Shown here piece by piece: positions 17,600-26,549 of a stretch of 64,000 nt of DNA; the stretch's first letter is position 1; each line of letters starts with the position of its first letter. Made by a program: the position numbers and the translations under genes. Origin of the DNA: JAGVPT01 sp964439265 (GTDB lineage: Bacteria; Bacteroidota; Ignavibacteria; UBA10030; UBA8401); NCBI GenBank assembly GCA_964439265.1, contig CAYTOA010000023.1, positions 1-64,000 on the forward strand, read 5' to 3'. The notes beneath the pieces are model-generated. The model saw only the letters and a program-made list of their open reading frames with translations, was not told the DNA's origin and did no database searches.

Positions 17600-19003
17600 T
17601 TAATTCTTTCCTTGACGGATTGCATCAGCCTTATCGTACGCTTGCAGCGCTTTTTCTTTCATATTGAGGTTCGCGTACACCTGACCCAGTAATTCCCACA
17701 TCAATACATCGTTCTTCTTCAAAACTACCACGTTCTCGAGATACGGAAGAGCCGATCGGAATCTCTCTTTGTAGGAAACATCGTCATCCTTGCCTGCTGC
17801 TTTTAACTTCTCTTGCTCCACGACGCCCCAGTTCACATACGTGGCAGCGATATTATATTGGGCGTCTGAAAAAGAAGAATCAAGACCCAACGCCGTTTTG
17901 AACTCTATGATCGCGTCCGAGAACAACGAATCTTTCAGCAAAAAAACCCCCAGGTTGTAGTGATCAATCTTGCTGTCGGGAAATTTCTTTACCCGTTCAA
18001 TCAGAAGGGTACGGGCCTCTTCCTGACGTTCGGCTCCGATGTACGCTTTCATCAGATAATCGGAAATATCCGGATCTTCCGGAAACATAGCCTGCGCCTT
18101 TTTCATAGCAGCAACCGCTTTGTCGAACATGACGATTGCTGCTTTGAGCTCTGTCGAATCGATCGCCGGAGCATACGGTTTGTCTCCGTCGTATTTCATC
18201 TTTGCCACCAATCCGTCTTCGACAGACAATGTTAAGTTATACTTTTCGATCCTCCACGTCTCTTTCGTATCGCCTTTTTTCGGTTTTTGAGGCTTGGTAA
18301 TTTTGATGAGGGAATCTCCGAGCAAGTACGAAACATCGGCAGTCTTGATCTTTTCATGGATGTTGGCCAAATTTTTCATCGTCTCATATTGCTGGTGATG
18401 AGCCGCAGTGAACTCCGCTCTCATGACGTTTCCGCTGTCAATATATATTTTCCCGAGAAGTTTAGCGGACAGCGTATCTTTTCCCTGCTCAAATGCAACG
18501 GAGAATTGCTCCGCAGCATGAAGCATGTCGTTGTTCCTCAAATACGCCACCCCGAGCGTTCGACGAGTCAAAAGGCTTTCGGGGAGTACAAGTACGGCTG
18601 TTGAGAATGAGAGAATGGCCTTATCCAGGTAAGAAGCAGTGTCAATTGCCTTGTTAATCTCGTCGACCCCCTGGTTGTATAATTTCCCCCACGCGCCGAC
18701 GGTCAGTGATTGAATCTCCTTTTTATGCGTCGGAGCGATCGCCAGGGCCTTATCAAAGGATTCTTTCATTCCCTTGTAATCCCCCTGCATGTATTGAACT
18801 TGACTTCCGAGCAAATAGTACGCTTCCTCATTATTCGGATTCTTTGCTACTTCCTTGAGAAGTTGTGTCTTTGCGTTTTCATAATCTTTACGCTGAATGT
18901 ATAACTTTGCGCTCGTCATTTCCGATGATGCGCATTCAAAACCGGTCGTCACGATCGCGGCTAACACGACCGCAACAACCCCCAACTGGAGTAGTAGTTT
19001 CAT
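17600..19003 (-). CDS. tetratricopeptide-repeat protein, probable lipoprotein
   Basis: A 467-residue exported TPR protein. A hydrophobic N-terminus ends in TGFEC, a possible relaxed lipobox. TPR motifs are seen at about residues 30-100 (NPNNEEAYYLLGSQVQYMQG), 145-185 and 320-460 (YNLGVFLLKDSLFSDAIIEF; VLMWELLGQVYANLNMKEKA). Such proteins scaffold envelope complexes, but the partner is unknown. No terminator is obvious before DUF3467, which lies 168 bases downstream. Confidence 0.75.
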   Translation of the reverse strand: MKLLLQLGVVAVVLAAIVTTGFECASSEMTSAKLYIQRKDYENAKTQLLKEVAKNPNNEEAYYLLGSQVQYMQGDYKGMKESFDKALAIAPTHKKEIQSLTVGAWGKLYNQGVDEINKAIDTASYLDKAILSFSTAVLVLPESLLTRRTLGVAYLRNNDMLHAAEQFSVAFEQGKDTLSAKLLGKIYIDSGNVMRAEFTAAHHQQYETMKNLANIHEKIKTADVSYLLGDSLIKITKPQKPKKGDTKETWRIEKYNLTLSVEDGLVAKMKYDGDKPYAPAIDSTELKAAIVMFDKAVAAMKKAQAMFPEDPDISDYLMKAYIGAERQEEARTLLIERVKKFPDSKIDHYNLGVFLLKDSLFSDAIIEFKTALGLDSSFSDAQYNIAATYVNWGVVEQEKLKAAGKDDDVSYKERFRSALPYLENVVVLKKNDVLMWELLGQVYANLNMKEKALQAYDKADAIRQGKN

Positions 19004-19442
19004 ACGATGTTCCTTAGCTAATTCTTTCTATTTATTTATGGATAAAAAAATCCCTGAAAATATAGAAAAAATAGGCTTGATAGTCAAACTCTCTTGATCG
19101 GAAATTGGACAGCTGAAATAGATATGCATCGGACAATTCTCGTTCGGCCCTCGTTCCCAGACTCCGTTTGGAAGTGTAAGATCACTGTCTTTCTGCGGCT
19201 TTGTTCCCAATCAGAGATCGGGAACGAGAATAACAGAAAGAATTGGAGATGGACAAACAACAAACTGCCGTCATCGTTATATCTCACTAAGACGGATTTA
19301 TCCTTAAATCCTCGCAATTTCAGTTGCCGGGGTCACAGGTGTCACTCCTGCTTCCGTGATAACTCCACAATTGCTTTCCCAGTGCAATTTCCGTACTTTG
19401 AGCGATGAAGACCGCGGTGCGAACACTTCTACCCGATGTGCT
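19004..19442. other. 439-base non-coding region between divergent TPR and nfeD genes
   Basis: No convincing gene is seen. The part near 19020-19090 is AT-rich and could hold promoters for the divergent genes. The middle contains the GTTCCC/GGGAAC element listed separately. Open frames here lack ribosome binding sites and protein-like composition. Confidence 0.5.
19150..19228. repeat. GTTCCC/GGGAAC palindromic intergenic element
   Basis: The outer arms CTCGTTCCC (19150-19158) and GGGAACGAG (19220-19228) are perfect inverted copies. Inside, GTTCCCAATC (19203-19212) pairs with GATCGGGAAC (19216-19225) with one mismatch around an AGA loop, so alternative hairpins share the right arm. Similar GTTCCC-palindromes are familiar as dispersed intergenic repeats in several phyla; copy number here cannot be known from one window. 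Confidence 0.55.
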
Positions 19443-20738
19443 ATGAAAAAACTTGCCTTATGTATCCTTCTGACACTTCCCCAGTTCTCGATTGCCGACA
19501 ATGGCGTCGTTCTCTTTCTGAAGATCGACGGTTCAATCAACCCTGCATCGTCCGATTATATCCATGAAGGAATTAAACGAGCGGAAGAAAGAAATGCTGT
19601 CTGCTGCGTCGTCGAGCTGAACACCCCCGGGGGCCTGTTAAAATCGACGAGGATGATTGTCACGGACTTTTTGGCGTCCCGGGTCCCGGTCGTTGTCTAT
19701 GTATCTCCGGCCGGGTCTCAATCGGCATCTGCCGGTGTATTCATCACGCTCGCGGCCAATGTCGCTGTGATGGCTCCCGGAACAAACATCGGCGCGGCAC
19801 ACCCTGTGAATTTGCAGGGCGGCATGGACTCGACGATGGCAGAGAAGGTTACCAACGATGCGGCGGCCTTTATAAGAACGATTTCGGAAAAAAGACACCG
19901 AAATATTCTCTGGGCGGAGGAAGCTGTGCGCAACAGCCTGTCTATCACAGAAACAGAGGCGCTGAAAAAGAACGTCATTGATTTCATCGCCAAGAACCGG
20001 GCTGCCCTGCTCGACTCACTGAACGGAAGAATAATTTCCACCAGCGAAAGAACCGTATCGCTTTCCACGAAAAATGCCGCGATTGAAACGTGGGAGATGG
20101 GCTGGCAATACAAAATCCTCGACATCCTCAGCGATCCGAACATCGCCTATATTTTCATGATGATAGGCATCTACGGGTTATTGTTCGAGCTCTACAACCC
20201 GGGCGCCGTCTTTCCCGGCGTTGCCGGTGCGATTTCTCTTCTTATCGCTCTCTATTCAATGCACACCCTGCCGATCAACTACTCAGGAGTAGCCCTCATT
20301 GTCCTCGGCATCATCCTCTTTCTCCTCGAGATCAAAATCACAAGTTACGGGTTGCTCACGGTCGGCGGTTCAATTTCACTTTTTCTCGGTTCTATTATGC
20401 TTATCAATACCGATGCATGGTTCGAATTTCAGGATATTTCACTGAATGTTATTCTCCCCACCGTTCTTCTCACGGCGGCATTCTTTATTTTCGCCATCGG
20501 CGCGGGGCTCAGGGCACAGCGGCGCAAACCGGCAACCGGCGCCGAAGGGATCATCGGAGAACACGGCATAGCATTTACAAAGCTGAATCCATCAGGGCAG
20601 GTCAAAGTCCACGGCGAATTATGGAACGCTGAGAGCCTGGACGGTCCTCTGCCGAAAGACGCGGGCATCATCGTTGCGGAAATGCACGATCTTTCATTAC
20701 GAGTAAAGAAGGATGTTCGGGACACATTGCCGTCGTAA
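19443..20738 (+). CDS. nfeD: NfeD-family membrane serine protease
   Basis: Long-form NfeD (431 residues): a signal peptide, a ClpP-like protease domain (residues about 20-200), four or so membrane helices (about 215-360), and a C-terminal OB-fold NfeD domain (GAEGIIGEHGIA… to the end). The protease domain shows NTPGGLLKSTRMIV and a catalytic Ser region in SQSASAGVFITLAA. Related archaeal enzymes cleave the C-terminus of the partner stomatin. The start is the ATG at 19443, which gives a normal signal peptide. The slipin gene follows after 44 bases, the classical pairing for membrane quality control. Confidence 0.9.
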   Translation: MKKLALCILLTLPQFSIADNGVVLFLKIDGSINPASSDYIHEGIKRAEERNAVCCVVELNTPGGLLKSTRMIVTDFLASRVPVVVYVSPAGSQSASAGVFITLAANVAVMAPGTNIGAAHPVNLQGGMDSTMAEKVTNDAAAFIRTISEKRHRNILWAEEAVRNSLSITETEALKKNVIDFIAKNRAALLDSLNGRIISTSERTVSLSTKNAAIETWEMGWQYKILDILSDPNIAYIFMMIGIYGLLFELYNPGAVFPGVAGAISLLIALYSMHTLPINYSGVALIVLGIILFLLEIKITSYGLLTVGGSISLFLGSIMLINTDAWFEFQDISLNVILPTVLLTAAFFIFAIGAGLRAQRRKPATGAEGIIGEHGIAFTKLNPSGQVKVHGELWNAESLDGPLPKDAGIIVAEMHDLSLRVKKDVRDTLPS

Positions 20739-20782
20739 GAGATCAAGGATCTCTCACCATTAATTATCAAAAGGAGTTTGTT

Positions 20783-21544
20783 ATGGAACCAATTGGAGTA
20801 GTTCTTATCATTCTTATTTTTTTTGGCATCATTATTATTTCCAACGCAATAAGGATCTTGTCTGAATATGAGCGCGGCGTCATCTTCCGCCTCGGAAGGA
20901 TGATCGGCGTGAAGGGGCCGGGACTGATCCTTCTTATACCGATCGTTGACAAGATGATCCGCGTCAGCCTTCGCACGGTAGTACTGGACGTTCCTCCGCA
21001 AGACGTCATCACAAAGGACAACGTTTCCATCAAAGTGAACGCAGTCGTGTATTTCCGCGTGGTGCAGCCGGACAAAGCGATCGTGAGCGTAGAGAACTAC
21101 ATTTATGCCACATCGCAATTGGCGCAGACCACACTGCGCAGCATCCTCGGACAGTTTGAATTGGATGACCTGCTCGCACAGCGCGACAAGATCAATCATG
21201 AACTTCAAATGATCATCGACCAGCACACCGAGCCGTGGGGAATAAAGATCTCAACGGTGGAGGTAAAGCAGATCGACCTGCCTCCGGAGATGCAGCGTGC
21301 AATGGCGAAGCAGGCGGAAGCGGAGCGAGAACGCCGCGCCAAAGTTGTTCATGCAGAAGGAGAGTTACAGGCGAGCGTAAAACTCGGAGAAGCGGCAGCG
21401 ATCATCCAGAAGAATCCGATAGCGTTGCAATTGCGGTATCTTCAAACATTGACGGAAGTGGCATCGGAAAATAATTCGACCACCATTTTCCCGTTTCCGA
21501 TGGAATTGTTAACGCCGTTTATCGATATGTATAAGAAGAAGTAA
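20783..21544 (+). CDS. slipin/stomatin-like SPFH-domain protein
   Basis: A 253-residue prohibitin-homology protein: an N-terminal membrane hairpin (residues 3-22), the SPFH domain (SEYERGVIFRLGR… to about residue 190), then a coiled coil with AKQAEAERERRAKVVHAEGELQ and a C-terminal oligomerisation segment (NSTTIFPFPMEL). It forms large membrane-associated ring or cage assemblies and is probably the NfeD partner. The ATG is preceded by AAAGGAG at good spacing. A strong terminator follows at 21558. Confidence 0.92.
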   Translation: MEPIGVVLIILIFFGIIIISNAIRILSEYERGVIFRLGRMIGVKGPGLILLIPIVDKMIRVSLRTVVLDVPPQDVITKDNVSIKVNAVVYFRVVQPDKAIVSVENYIYATSQLAQTTLRSILGQFELDDLLAQRDKINHELQMIIDQHTEPWGIKISTVEVKQIDLPPEMQRAMAKQAEAERERRAKVVHAEGELQASVKLGEAAAIIQKNPIALQLRYLQTLTEVASENNSTTIFPFPMELLTPFIDMYKKK

Positions 21545-21557
21545 CTGCAAAACAACA

Positions 21558-21587
21558 AAGAGGGATCGCATCATTGCGATCCCTCTT
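21558..21587. terminator. intrinsic terminator between slipin and bacilliredoxin genes
   Basis: A perfect 13-base stem AAGAGGGATCGCA (21558-21570) / TGCGATCCCTCTT (21575-21587) with a TCAT loop, followed by CTTTT. It can serve both convergent genes. Confidence 0.93.
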
Positions 21588-21633
21588 CTTTTCAATCTGT
21601 TTCCTCATTTGCCTGCATCCCCCACTTCTGCTG

Positions 21634-22068
21634 CTACACGCTCACTTTTTCAGCGGCACAATATTCATCAAAAGCGTTTGTCAGGTCTGCGGCGATAGAA
21701 TCCGCATCGCGGTTTTCGATTCGGAATCTCGGAATGAAATGGACAAGTTCACCGTCTTTGAACAGTGCGACCGACGGTGACGATGGGGGAATCTGACCGA
21801 ACCACTCCCTTGCCCGTGCCGTCGCCTCCATGTCCTGGCCGGCAAAGACGCTTGTCAACACGTCGGGTTTGTTGGGATGTTGAAGGGCCTTCGTGATGGC
21901 GGGCCGCGCCCGTCCCGCCGCACAACCGCAGACAGAATTGACAACGACGAGCAGCGTTCCTTTCTTCTGGTTCATCACATCATCTACTTCTGCAGCACTC
22001 CGCAGTTCGCGGATCCCGATGCTCGTGAGCTCATCGCGGAATGGCTGGATTGCTACCGGATCATACAT
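21634..22068 (-). CDS. bacilliredoxin BrxA/BrxB family protein
   Basis: A 144-residue thioredoxin-fold protein of the YphP/YqiW (DUF1094) family, which removes bacillithiol from mixed disulphides in Firmicutes. The signature NSVCGCAAGRARP carries the CGC redox motif. It starts MYDPVAI as expected, with GGAG upstream of the ATG at 22068. Whether this organism makes bacillithiol is not shown in the window. Confidence 0.9.
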   Translation of the reverse strand: MYDPVAIQPFRDELTSIGIRELRSAAEVDDVMNQKKGTLLVVVNSVCGCAAGRARPAITKALQHPNKPDVLTSVFAGQDMEATARAREWFGQIPPSSPSVALFKDGELVHFIPRFRIENRDADSIAADLTNAFDEYCAAEKVSV

Positions 22069-22084
22069 TTTAACTCCAATTAAA

Positions 22085-22109
22085 AATTAATAATTATGAA
22101 TTAAGAATT
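22085..22109 (+). repeat. left inverted repeat bracketing the four-helix-bundle gene
   Basis: A 25-base AT-rich arm that begins AATTAATAATTATG and ends GAATTAAGAATT. It matches the reverse complement of 22629-22653 at 24 of 25 positions. It lies just upstream of the bacilliredoxin ribosome binding site. Confidence 0.7.
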
Positions 22110-22307
22110 AGTTTCTTTACTGCAAAGTTTTTAGAATCGAGCTTAAGATTTTNNNNNNNNNNNNNNNNNNNNNNNNNNNNNNNNNNNNNNNNNNNNNNNN
22201 NNNNNNNNNNNNNNNNNNNNNNNNNNNNNNNNNNNNNNNNNNNNNNNNNNNNGAATTAAGAATTAGTTTCTTTACTGCAAAGTTTTTAGAATCGAGCTTA
22301 AGATTTT
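22098..22307. other. assembly join: 100 N flanked by identical 55-base copies
   Basis: Bases 22098-22152 and 22253-22307 are identical and enclose 100 N, the same pattern as at 15896-16105. Nothing is missing. The duplicated segment covers half of the left inverted repeat and the 3' end of the four-helix-bundle gene, so the assembly graph branched exactly here. Confidence 0.95.
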
Positions 22308-22619
22308 CAAGAGTTCTTCACAGTCTGTTATCAACTTCTTAGACTGAACAAGATCAATGTCTCCTACATCTCTTAACAATCTTAACCAGTAATGAGTTTC
22401 CCTTGCTTCCCTATAAGATATCCTTAGTTTCGACTGAAAATCTCTTTTTGACTGCCCGCCAATTGCTTCCTCAATATTGCCGCCAATCGAAGTTCCGCTT
22501 CGTATAAGTTGCCGTGAAATGACCCGCTCTTTGTTAGCATCAACCAGTGATCGGCATGTTTTTGCTATCTCAAGTGCGAACTGGTAACTCTTAACCTGAA
22601 CAATATTCCCCTGCTTCAT
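22272..22619 (-). CDS. four-helix-bundle protein (S23 / 23S rRNA intervening-sequence protein family)
   Basis: A 115-residue helical protein of the family first noted inside 23S rRNA intervening sequences; its biochemical role is unresolved. Family signs are KSYQFALEIAKTCRSL, the RQLIRSGTSIGGNIEEAI core and EARETHYWLRLLRD. The gene is bracketed by 25-base inverted repeats (22085-22109, 22629-22653), the right one overlapping the stop codon of aconitase. It is not inside an rRNA gene here. Such genes are scattered and often variable between strains, which fits acquisition as a small cassette. Confidence 0.88.
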   Translation of the reverse strand: MKQGNIVQVKSYQFALEIAKTCRSLVDANKERVISRQLIRSGTSIGGNIEEAIGGQSKRDFQSKLRISYREARETHYWLRLLRDVGDIDLVQSKKLITDCEELLKILSSILKTLQ

Positions 22620-22628
22620 CGCTCCCCC

Positions 22629-22653
22629 AATTCTTAATTCTTAATTATTAATT
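22629..22653 (-). repeat. right inverted repeat bracketing the four-helix-bundle gene
   Basis: Reverse-complement partner of 22085-22109 (24 of 25 positions). On the minus strand it contributes the last Asn codon and TAA stop of the aconitase gene, so the repeat end coincides with the end of acnA. Confidence 0.7.
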
Positions 22654-24900
22654 CTTCATTGTGTTCAACGCGCTTCCCGCCTTGAACCACGCGATCTGCC
22701 CCTCGTTGAAGGAATGGTTCAGTGCAATCACGTCTATCGACCCGTCTTTGTGCTTCACTTCCAGGCTCAACGCGGTGCCGGGAGCGAATGACGTCAGACC
22801 CCGGATCGCAAGCACGTCGTCCTCTCGGATCAGGTCGTAGTCTGATGGATTCTTGAACGTGAGAGCAAGCATTCCCTGTTTCTTCAGATTCGTCTCGTGG
22901 ATCCTCGCAAAACTCTTCACGATGATCGCGCGGCCGCCGAGAAATCGGGGTTCCATCGCAGCATGTTCGCGCGACGAGCCTTCACCGTAATTCTCGTCGC
23001 CGATCGCAACCCAGCCGATCCCTTGGGCTTTGTAGTCGCGAGCCACCGCCGAGAAATCTTTCGTCTCGCCGGTCAGAACATTTTTTCCTTTGCCGGCCTC
23101 GCCGCTATATGCGTTGATCGCTCCGATGAACATGTTGTTCGAAATGTTGTCGAGATGCCCGCGGAACTTCAACCACTTCCCGGCGGGAGAAATATGATCG
23201 GTGGTGCACTTCCCTTTTACTTTCACCAGCACCCGGAGGCCCTCAAGATCTTTTTTTCCCCATGGTGTAAATGGCTCGAGAATCTGCAGACGGTCACTCT
23301 TTGGATCCACGTTCACTTGCACTGCGCCGCCGTCCGGCACCGGTTCCACGAATCCGCGTTCTCCTTGAGTGTATCCCTTTTTCGGGAGCTCGTCGCCCTT
23401 CGGAGGGTCGAGTTTGACCATTTCCCCTTTCGCATTGACGACGGAGTCCGTTAACGGATTAAACGTGAGTCTGCCGGCCAGCGCGAACGCAGTAACAATT
23501 TCAGGGCTGGCGACGAACGCGTGCGTCGCCGGATTCGCGTCGTTGCGCCCGGTGAAGTTCCGGTTATACGAAGTAATGATGGAATTTTTTTCTCCCATCT
23601 TCACGTCGTGGCGCTTCCATTGCCCGATGCACGGACCGCACGCATTGGCAAGAACGAGCCCGCCGATATCTGTCAGGGTTTTCAGCTGTCCGTCTCGCTC
23701 AATTGTTGCGCGGATCTGCTCGCTGCCAGGAGTGATCGTGAACTCTGATTTCGCCTTTAGTCCTTTTCCCAGCGCCTGTTTCGCCACCGATGCCGAACGT
23801 TCGATATCTTCATACGAAGAATTTGTGCAGCTCCCGATCAGTGCCACTTTCAATTCTTCAGGATAATTATTTCTCCGTACCGCCTCGGCGAATTTCGAGA
23901 TCGGCCAGGCGAGGTCCGGTGTGAAGGGACCGTTCACATGCGGCTCAAGCTCGCTCAAATTGATCTCAATAACACGGTCGTAGAATTTTTCCGGCGAGGC
24001 TGCAACCTCCTTATCCGGGACCAAGAATTCTGCGATACCTTCTGCAAGGACTGCAACATCAGCGCGTTCCGTCGCGCGGAGATAATCCGCCATCCGCGAA
24101 TCAAACGGGAAGACGGATGTCGTCGCACCGATCTCCGCGCCCATATTGCAGATCGTGCCTTTTCCGGTGCAGGAGATGGACTTCGTTCCTTCGCCAAAAT
24201 ACTCGATGATCGCTCCCGTCCCCCCCTTCACACTGAGGATACCGGCAACTTTCAGGATGACATCTTTTGCAGAGGTCCAGCCATTCAACGTACCGGTCAA
24301 ATGTATGCCGATCACTTTTGGAAATTTCAATTCCCACGGCATCCCTGCCATCACATCTACCGCGTCAGCCCCGCCGACACCGATTGCGATCATACCGAGG
24401 CCGCCCGCGTTAGGAGTGTGCGAATCCGTCCCGATCATCATCCCTCCCGGGAATGCATAATTTTCGAGTACTACCTGATGGATAATGCCGGCGCCCGGCT
24501 TCCAGAATCCGATGCCGTACTTATTCGAGACGCCCGCAAGGAAATCGTACACTTCCTTATTATCTTCACTCGCTCTTAACAAATCCCCCTTCGCACCCAC
24601 CTGCGCCTGGATCAGATGGTCGCAATGCACTGTCGATGGGACTGCAACCCTTTTTCTTCCAGCGGACATGAACTGCAAGAGAGCCATTTGCGCGGTCGCA
24701 TCCTGCATAGCGACTCTGTCGGGCGCAAAATCGACGTATGACGTGCTTCGTTCCGCCGCCGTTGTTGGAGTTTCATAATAGTGCGTATAAAGAATTTTTT
24801 CCGTCAACGTCAATGGACGTGCGACAAGCTTTCTGGCGAGTTGTACTTTTGCCGGGAGTGCGGCGTACAGTCTTTTAATCATTTCGATGTCGAAAATCAT
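22648..24900 (-). CDS. acnA: aconitate hydratase
   Basis: TCA-cycle enzyme that isomerises citrate to isocitrate through a [4Fe-4S] cluster. It has 750 residues, close to the mitochondrial-type length. The cluster ligands appear as the Cys in IGSCTNSSYED and the two in ANACGPCIGQWKR. The substrate-binding TDSHTPNAGGLGM and the swivel-domain GSSREHAAMEPRFLGG are intact. The start at 24900 has AAGGAAG seven bases upstream. It diverges from clpS across 145 bases that should hold both promoters. With sdhCDAB in the window it indicates a TCA pathway. Confidence 0.96.
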   Translation of the reverse strand: MIFDIEMIKRLYAALPAKVQLARKLVARPLTLTEKILYTHYYETPTTAAERSTSYVDFAPDRVAMQDATAQMALLQFMSAGRKRVAVPSTVHCDHLIQAQVGAKGDLLRASEDNKEVYDFLAGVSNKYGIGFWKPGAGIIHQVVLENYAFPGGMMIGTDSHTPNAGGLGMIAIGVGGADAVDVMAGMPWELKFPKVIGIHLTGTLNGWTSAKDVILKVAGILSVKGGTGAIIEYFGEGTKSISCTGKGTICNMGAEIGATTSVFPFDSRMADYLRATERADVAVLAEGIAEFLVPDKEVAASPEKFYDRVIEINLSELEPHVNGPFTPDLAWPISKFAEAVRRNNYPEELKVALIGSCTNSSYEDIERSASVAKQALGKGLKAKSEFTITPGSEQIRATIERDGQLKTLTDIGGLVLANACGPCIGQWKRHDVKMGEKNSIITSYNRNFTGRNDANPATHAFVASPEIVTAFALAGRLTFNPLTDSVVNAKGEMVKLDPPKGDELPKKGYTQGERGFVEPVPDGGAVQVNVDPKSDRLQILEPFTPWGKKDLEGLRVLVKVKGKCTTDHISPAGKWLKFRGHLDNISNNMFIGAINAYSGEAGKGKNVLTGETKDFSAVARDYKAQGIGWVAIGDENYGEGSSREHAAMEPRFLGGRAIIVKSFARIHETNLKKQGMLALTFKNPSDYDLIREDDVLAIRGLTSFAPGTALSLEVKHKDGSIDVIALNHSFNEGQIAWFKAGSALNTMKN

Positions 24901-25045
24901 GATAAAGCTTCCTTATCGTTGGGATTACGTGGCAAATTCCTTCTATCAAATATATGAATCCCCCGTCTTCCCCGCAAGAGATTACCTTGCACCGCAGTTG
25001 ATTTTTCGTTATTTTTCATCGATTAGCGGCGAAAAAGGATTCACG

Positions 25046-25336
25046 ATGAGTGATAAGCCTCAAACAGATTCTGATGTACTCGAAGACGTCATCGATGAGA
25101 CCAAACTCAAGGAACCCGTACGGGCAATTCTATTCAACGATGAAGTCCACACATTCGATGAAGTCATCAACCAGCTCATCAAGGCATTGCGGTGCGACCA
25201 TGCGAAAGCCGAGGCGTTGACGTGGGAAGTCCACAACACTGGCAAGTCATGTGTGTACACGGGCGAATTGACCCGTTGCCTGGAGATCACGCGCATTCTG
25301 GAAGAAATTGAACTCATGACTCAAATTGAAGTATGA
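25046..25336 (+). CDS. clpS: ATP-dependent Clp protease adaptor ClpS
   Basis: A 96-residue adaptor that delivers N-degron substrates to ClpA/ClpC. An acidic flexible N-terminus is followed by the core RAILFNDEVHTFDEVINQLI, in which the usual NDD is NDE, then AEALTWEVHNTGKSCVYTGE with the conserved VH-x-x-G. The ATG at 25046 has AAAAAGGA upstream; an in-frame ATG at 24887 would add 53 unrelated residues and run into acnA. Confidence 0.82.
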   Translation: MSDKPQTDSDVLEDVIDETKLKEPVRAILFNDEVHTFDEVINQLIKALRCDHAKAEALTWEVHNTGKSCVYTGELTRCLEITRILEEIELMTQIEV

Positions 25337-25349
25337 CGAAGGGAATCGA

Positions 25350-26543
25350 ATGAGAAGAAGGTTCTTTGTGTTGATGGTAATGATCCTAGGTCTCTTTGCA
25401 TGCGGCATTGCAGCCGAGTTGATTCCTTTCAAGGACACAACAACGTCCTGGAACAAAATAAAAACGATCGCAGCCCGAGAACACAAGTTGATCTTCATCG
25501 ACGCTTTTACCGATTGGTGCAGCTGGTGCAAAGTGATGGACAAAGAAACGTTCTCCGATACCTCGGTGGCAAATTTCATTAGTAAGAAGTTTGTTCCGGT
25601 GCACTACGAGATGGAAACTGGTTTTGGTCTGACGATGTCGGAAAAATACCGCGTCAATGCTTTTCCGACGTATCTAATTTTTACGCCAGATGGAAAAGTT
25701 GTCAGCCGTATCATTGGCTACCATAAATCGAAAGAATTCATCCAAGAGCTCAACACAGCGCTCGACCCGTCCAGGCAGGACCATTTGACCGGTATTTCTG
25801 CTGCACTCGACCCGGGATTCCCGCAATTCTATAAAGACTCATTCCTCAAAGGCGACCTTAGAAAACGGCCCGACAGTGCGACGGTGAACTCATTCTTGGC
25901 CTCTGCGAAGGACCTTTCGGACGAAGTTGCATGGTCGGTCCTCTATCGGTTTAGCTATTTGGTAACGGACCAGTACAAGGAATTTGTCTATAAAAATTTT
26001 GACATGTTGATGAAAATGTACGGCGCTAACGATGTCCAGAGTTCTGTCAGTGCGTTCCTCTCATCCGATCTGACAAACGCGGTCACTATGAACGATGAAT
26101 CGGCATTGGAAAAAGTCATCGCCGCCTCTGAGAAGTACGTGGGCGGATCTGCCGATGAGACGAGGTTGAACTACAGGCTCCGGTTCTACCACGGCACCAA
26201 CCGGTGGACGGCTTTAGCAGACCTTATCGACAGCGTAAAAAATTCGACAGGCTCGCTGGATGAAAATGCAATAAACAACTACAGCTGGACAATCTATAAG
26301 GTGTGTGACGATAAAGAAATTGTCGCCCGGGCAACGCACTGGATGAGCGAGGTCGTAGCAGTAAGCCCCAAATATATGCTGCTCGACACATACGCCGCTC
26401 TTCTCTATAAAAGCGGCGACCTGAGAAAGGCAAAACTATACGCAGAGACCGCGATCGAAGCCGGAAAAAAGGAGAAAGAAGACGTCCACGAGACCAGAGA
26501 ACTCCTTAAGAAAATCAATGGATCATTGGAAAGAGAACCGTAA
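25350..26543 (+). CDS. exported thioredoxin-fold protein with helical C-terminal region
   Basis: A 397-residue periplasmic protein with a signal peptide (MRRRFFVLMVMILGLFACGIAA). A thioredoxin-like domain (about residues 25-140) with active site DWCSWCKVM and the cis-Pro region NAFPTYLIF follows. A helical C-terminal half ends in a TPR-like segment (DTYAALLYKSGDLRKAKLYAETA). The architecture resembles DUF255/thioredoxin_7 proteins of Bacteroidota that reduce periplasmic disulphides. The start at 25350 follows GAAGGGAATCGA. It overlaps nothing and stops six bases before alaS. Confidence 0.8.
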   Translation: MRRRFFVLMVMILGLFACGIAAELIPFKDTTTSWNKIKTIAAREHKLIFIDAFTDWCSWCKVMDKETFSDTSVANFISKKFVPVHYEMETGFGLTMSEKYRVNAFPTYLIFTPDGKVVSRIIGYHKSKEFIQELNTALDPSRQDHLTGISAALDPGFPQFYKDSFLKGDLRKRPDSATVNSFLASAKDLSDEVAWSVLYRFSYLVTDQYKEFVYKNFDMLMKMYGANDVQSSVSAFLSSDLTNAVTMNDESALEKVIAASEKYVGGSADETRLNYRLRFYHGTNRWTALADLIDSVKNSTGSLDENAINNYSWTIYKVCDDKEIVARATHWMSEVVAVSPKYMLLDTYAALLYKSGDLRKAKLYAETAIEAGKKEKEDVHETRELLKKINGSLEREP

Positions 26544-26549
26544 CAGCAA

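Noticed and set aside
22272..22619. 23S rRNA intervening sequence
   Set aside because: The four-helix-bundle gene resembles the family but no rRNA sequence flanks it.
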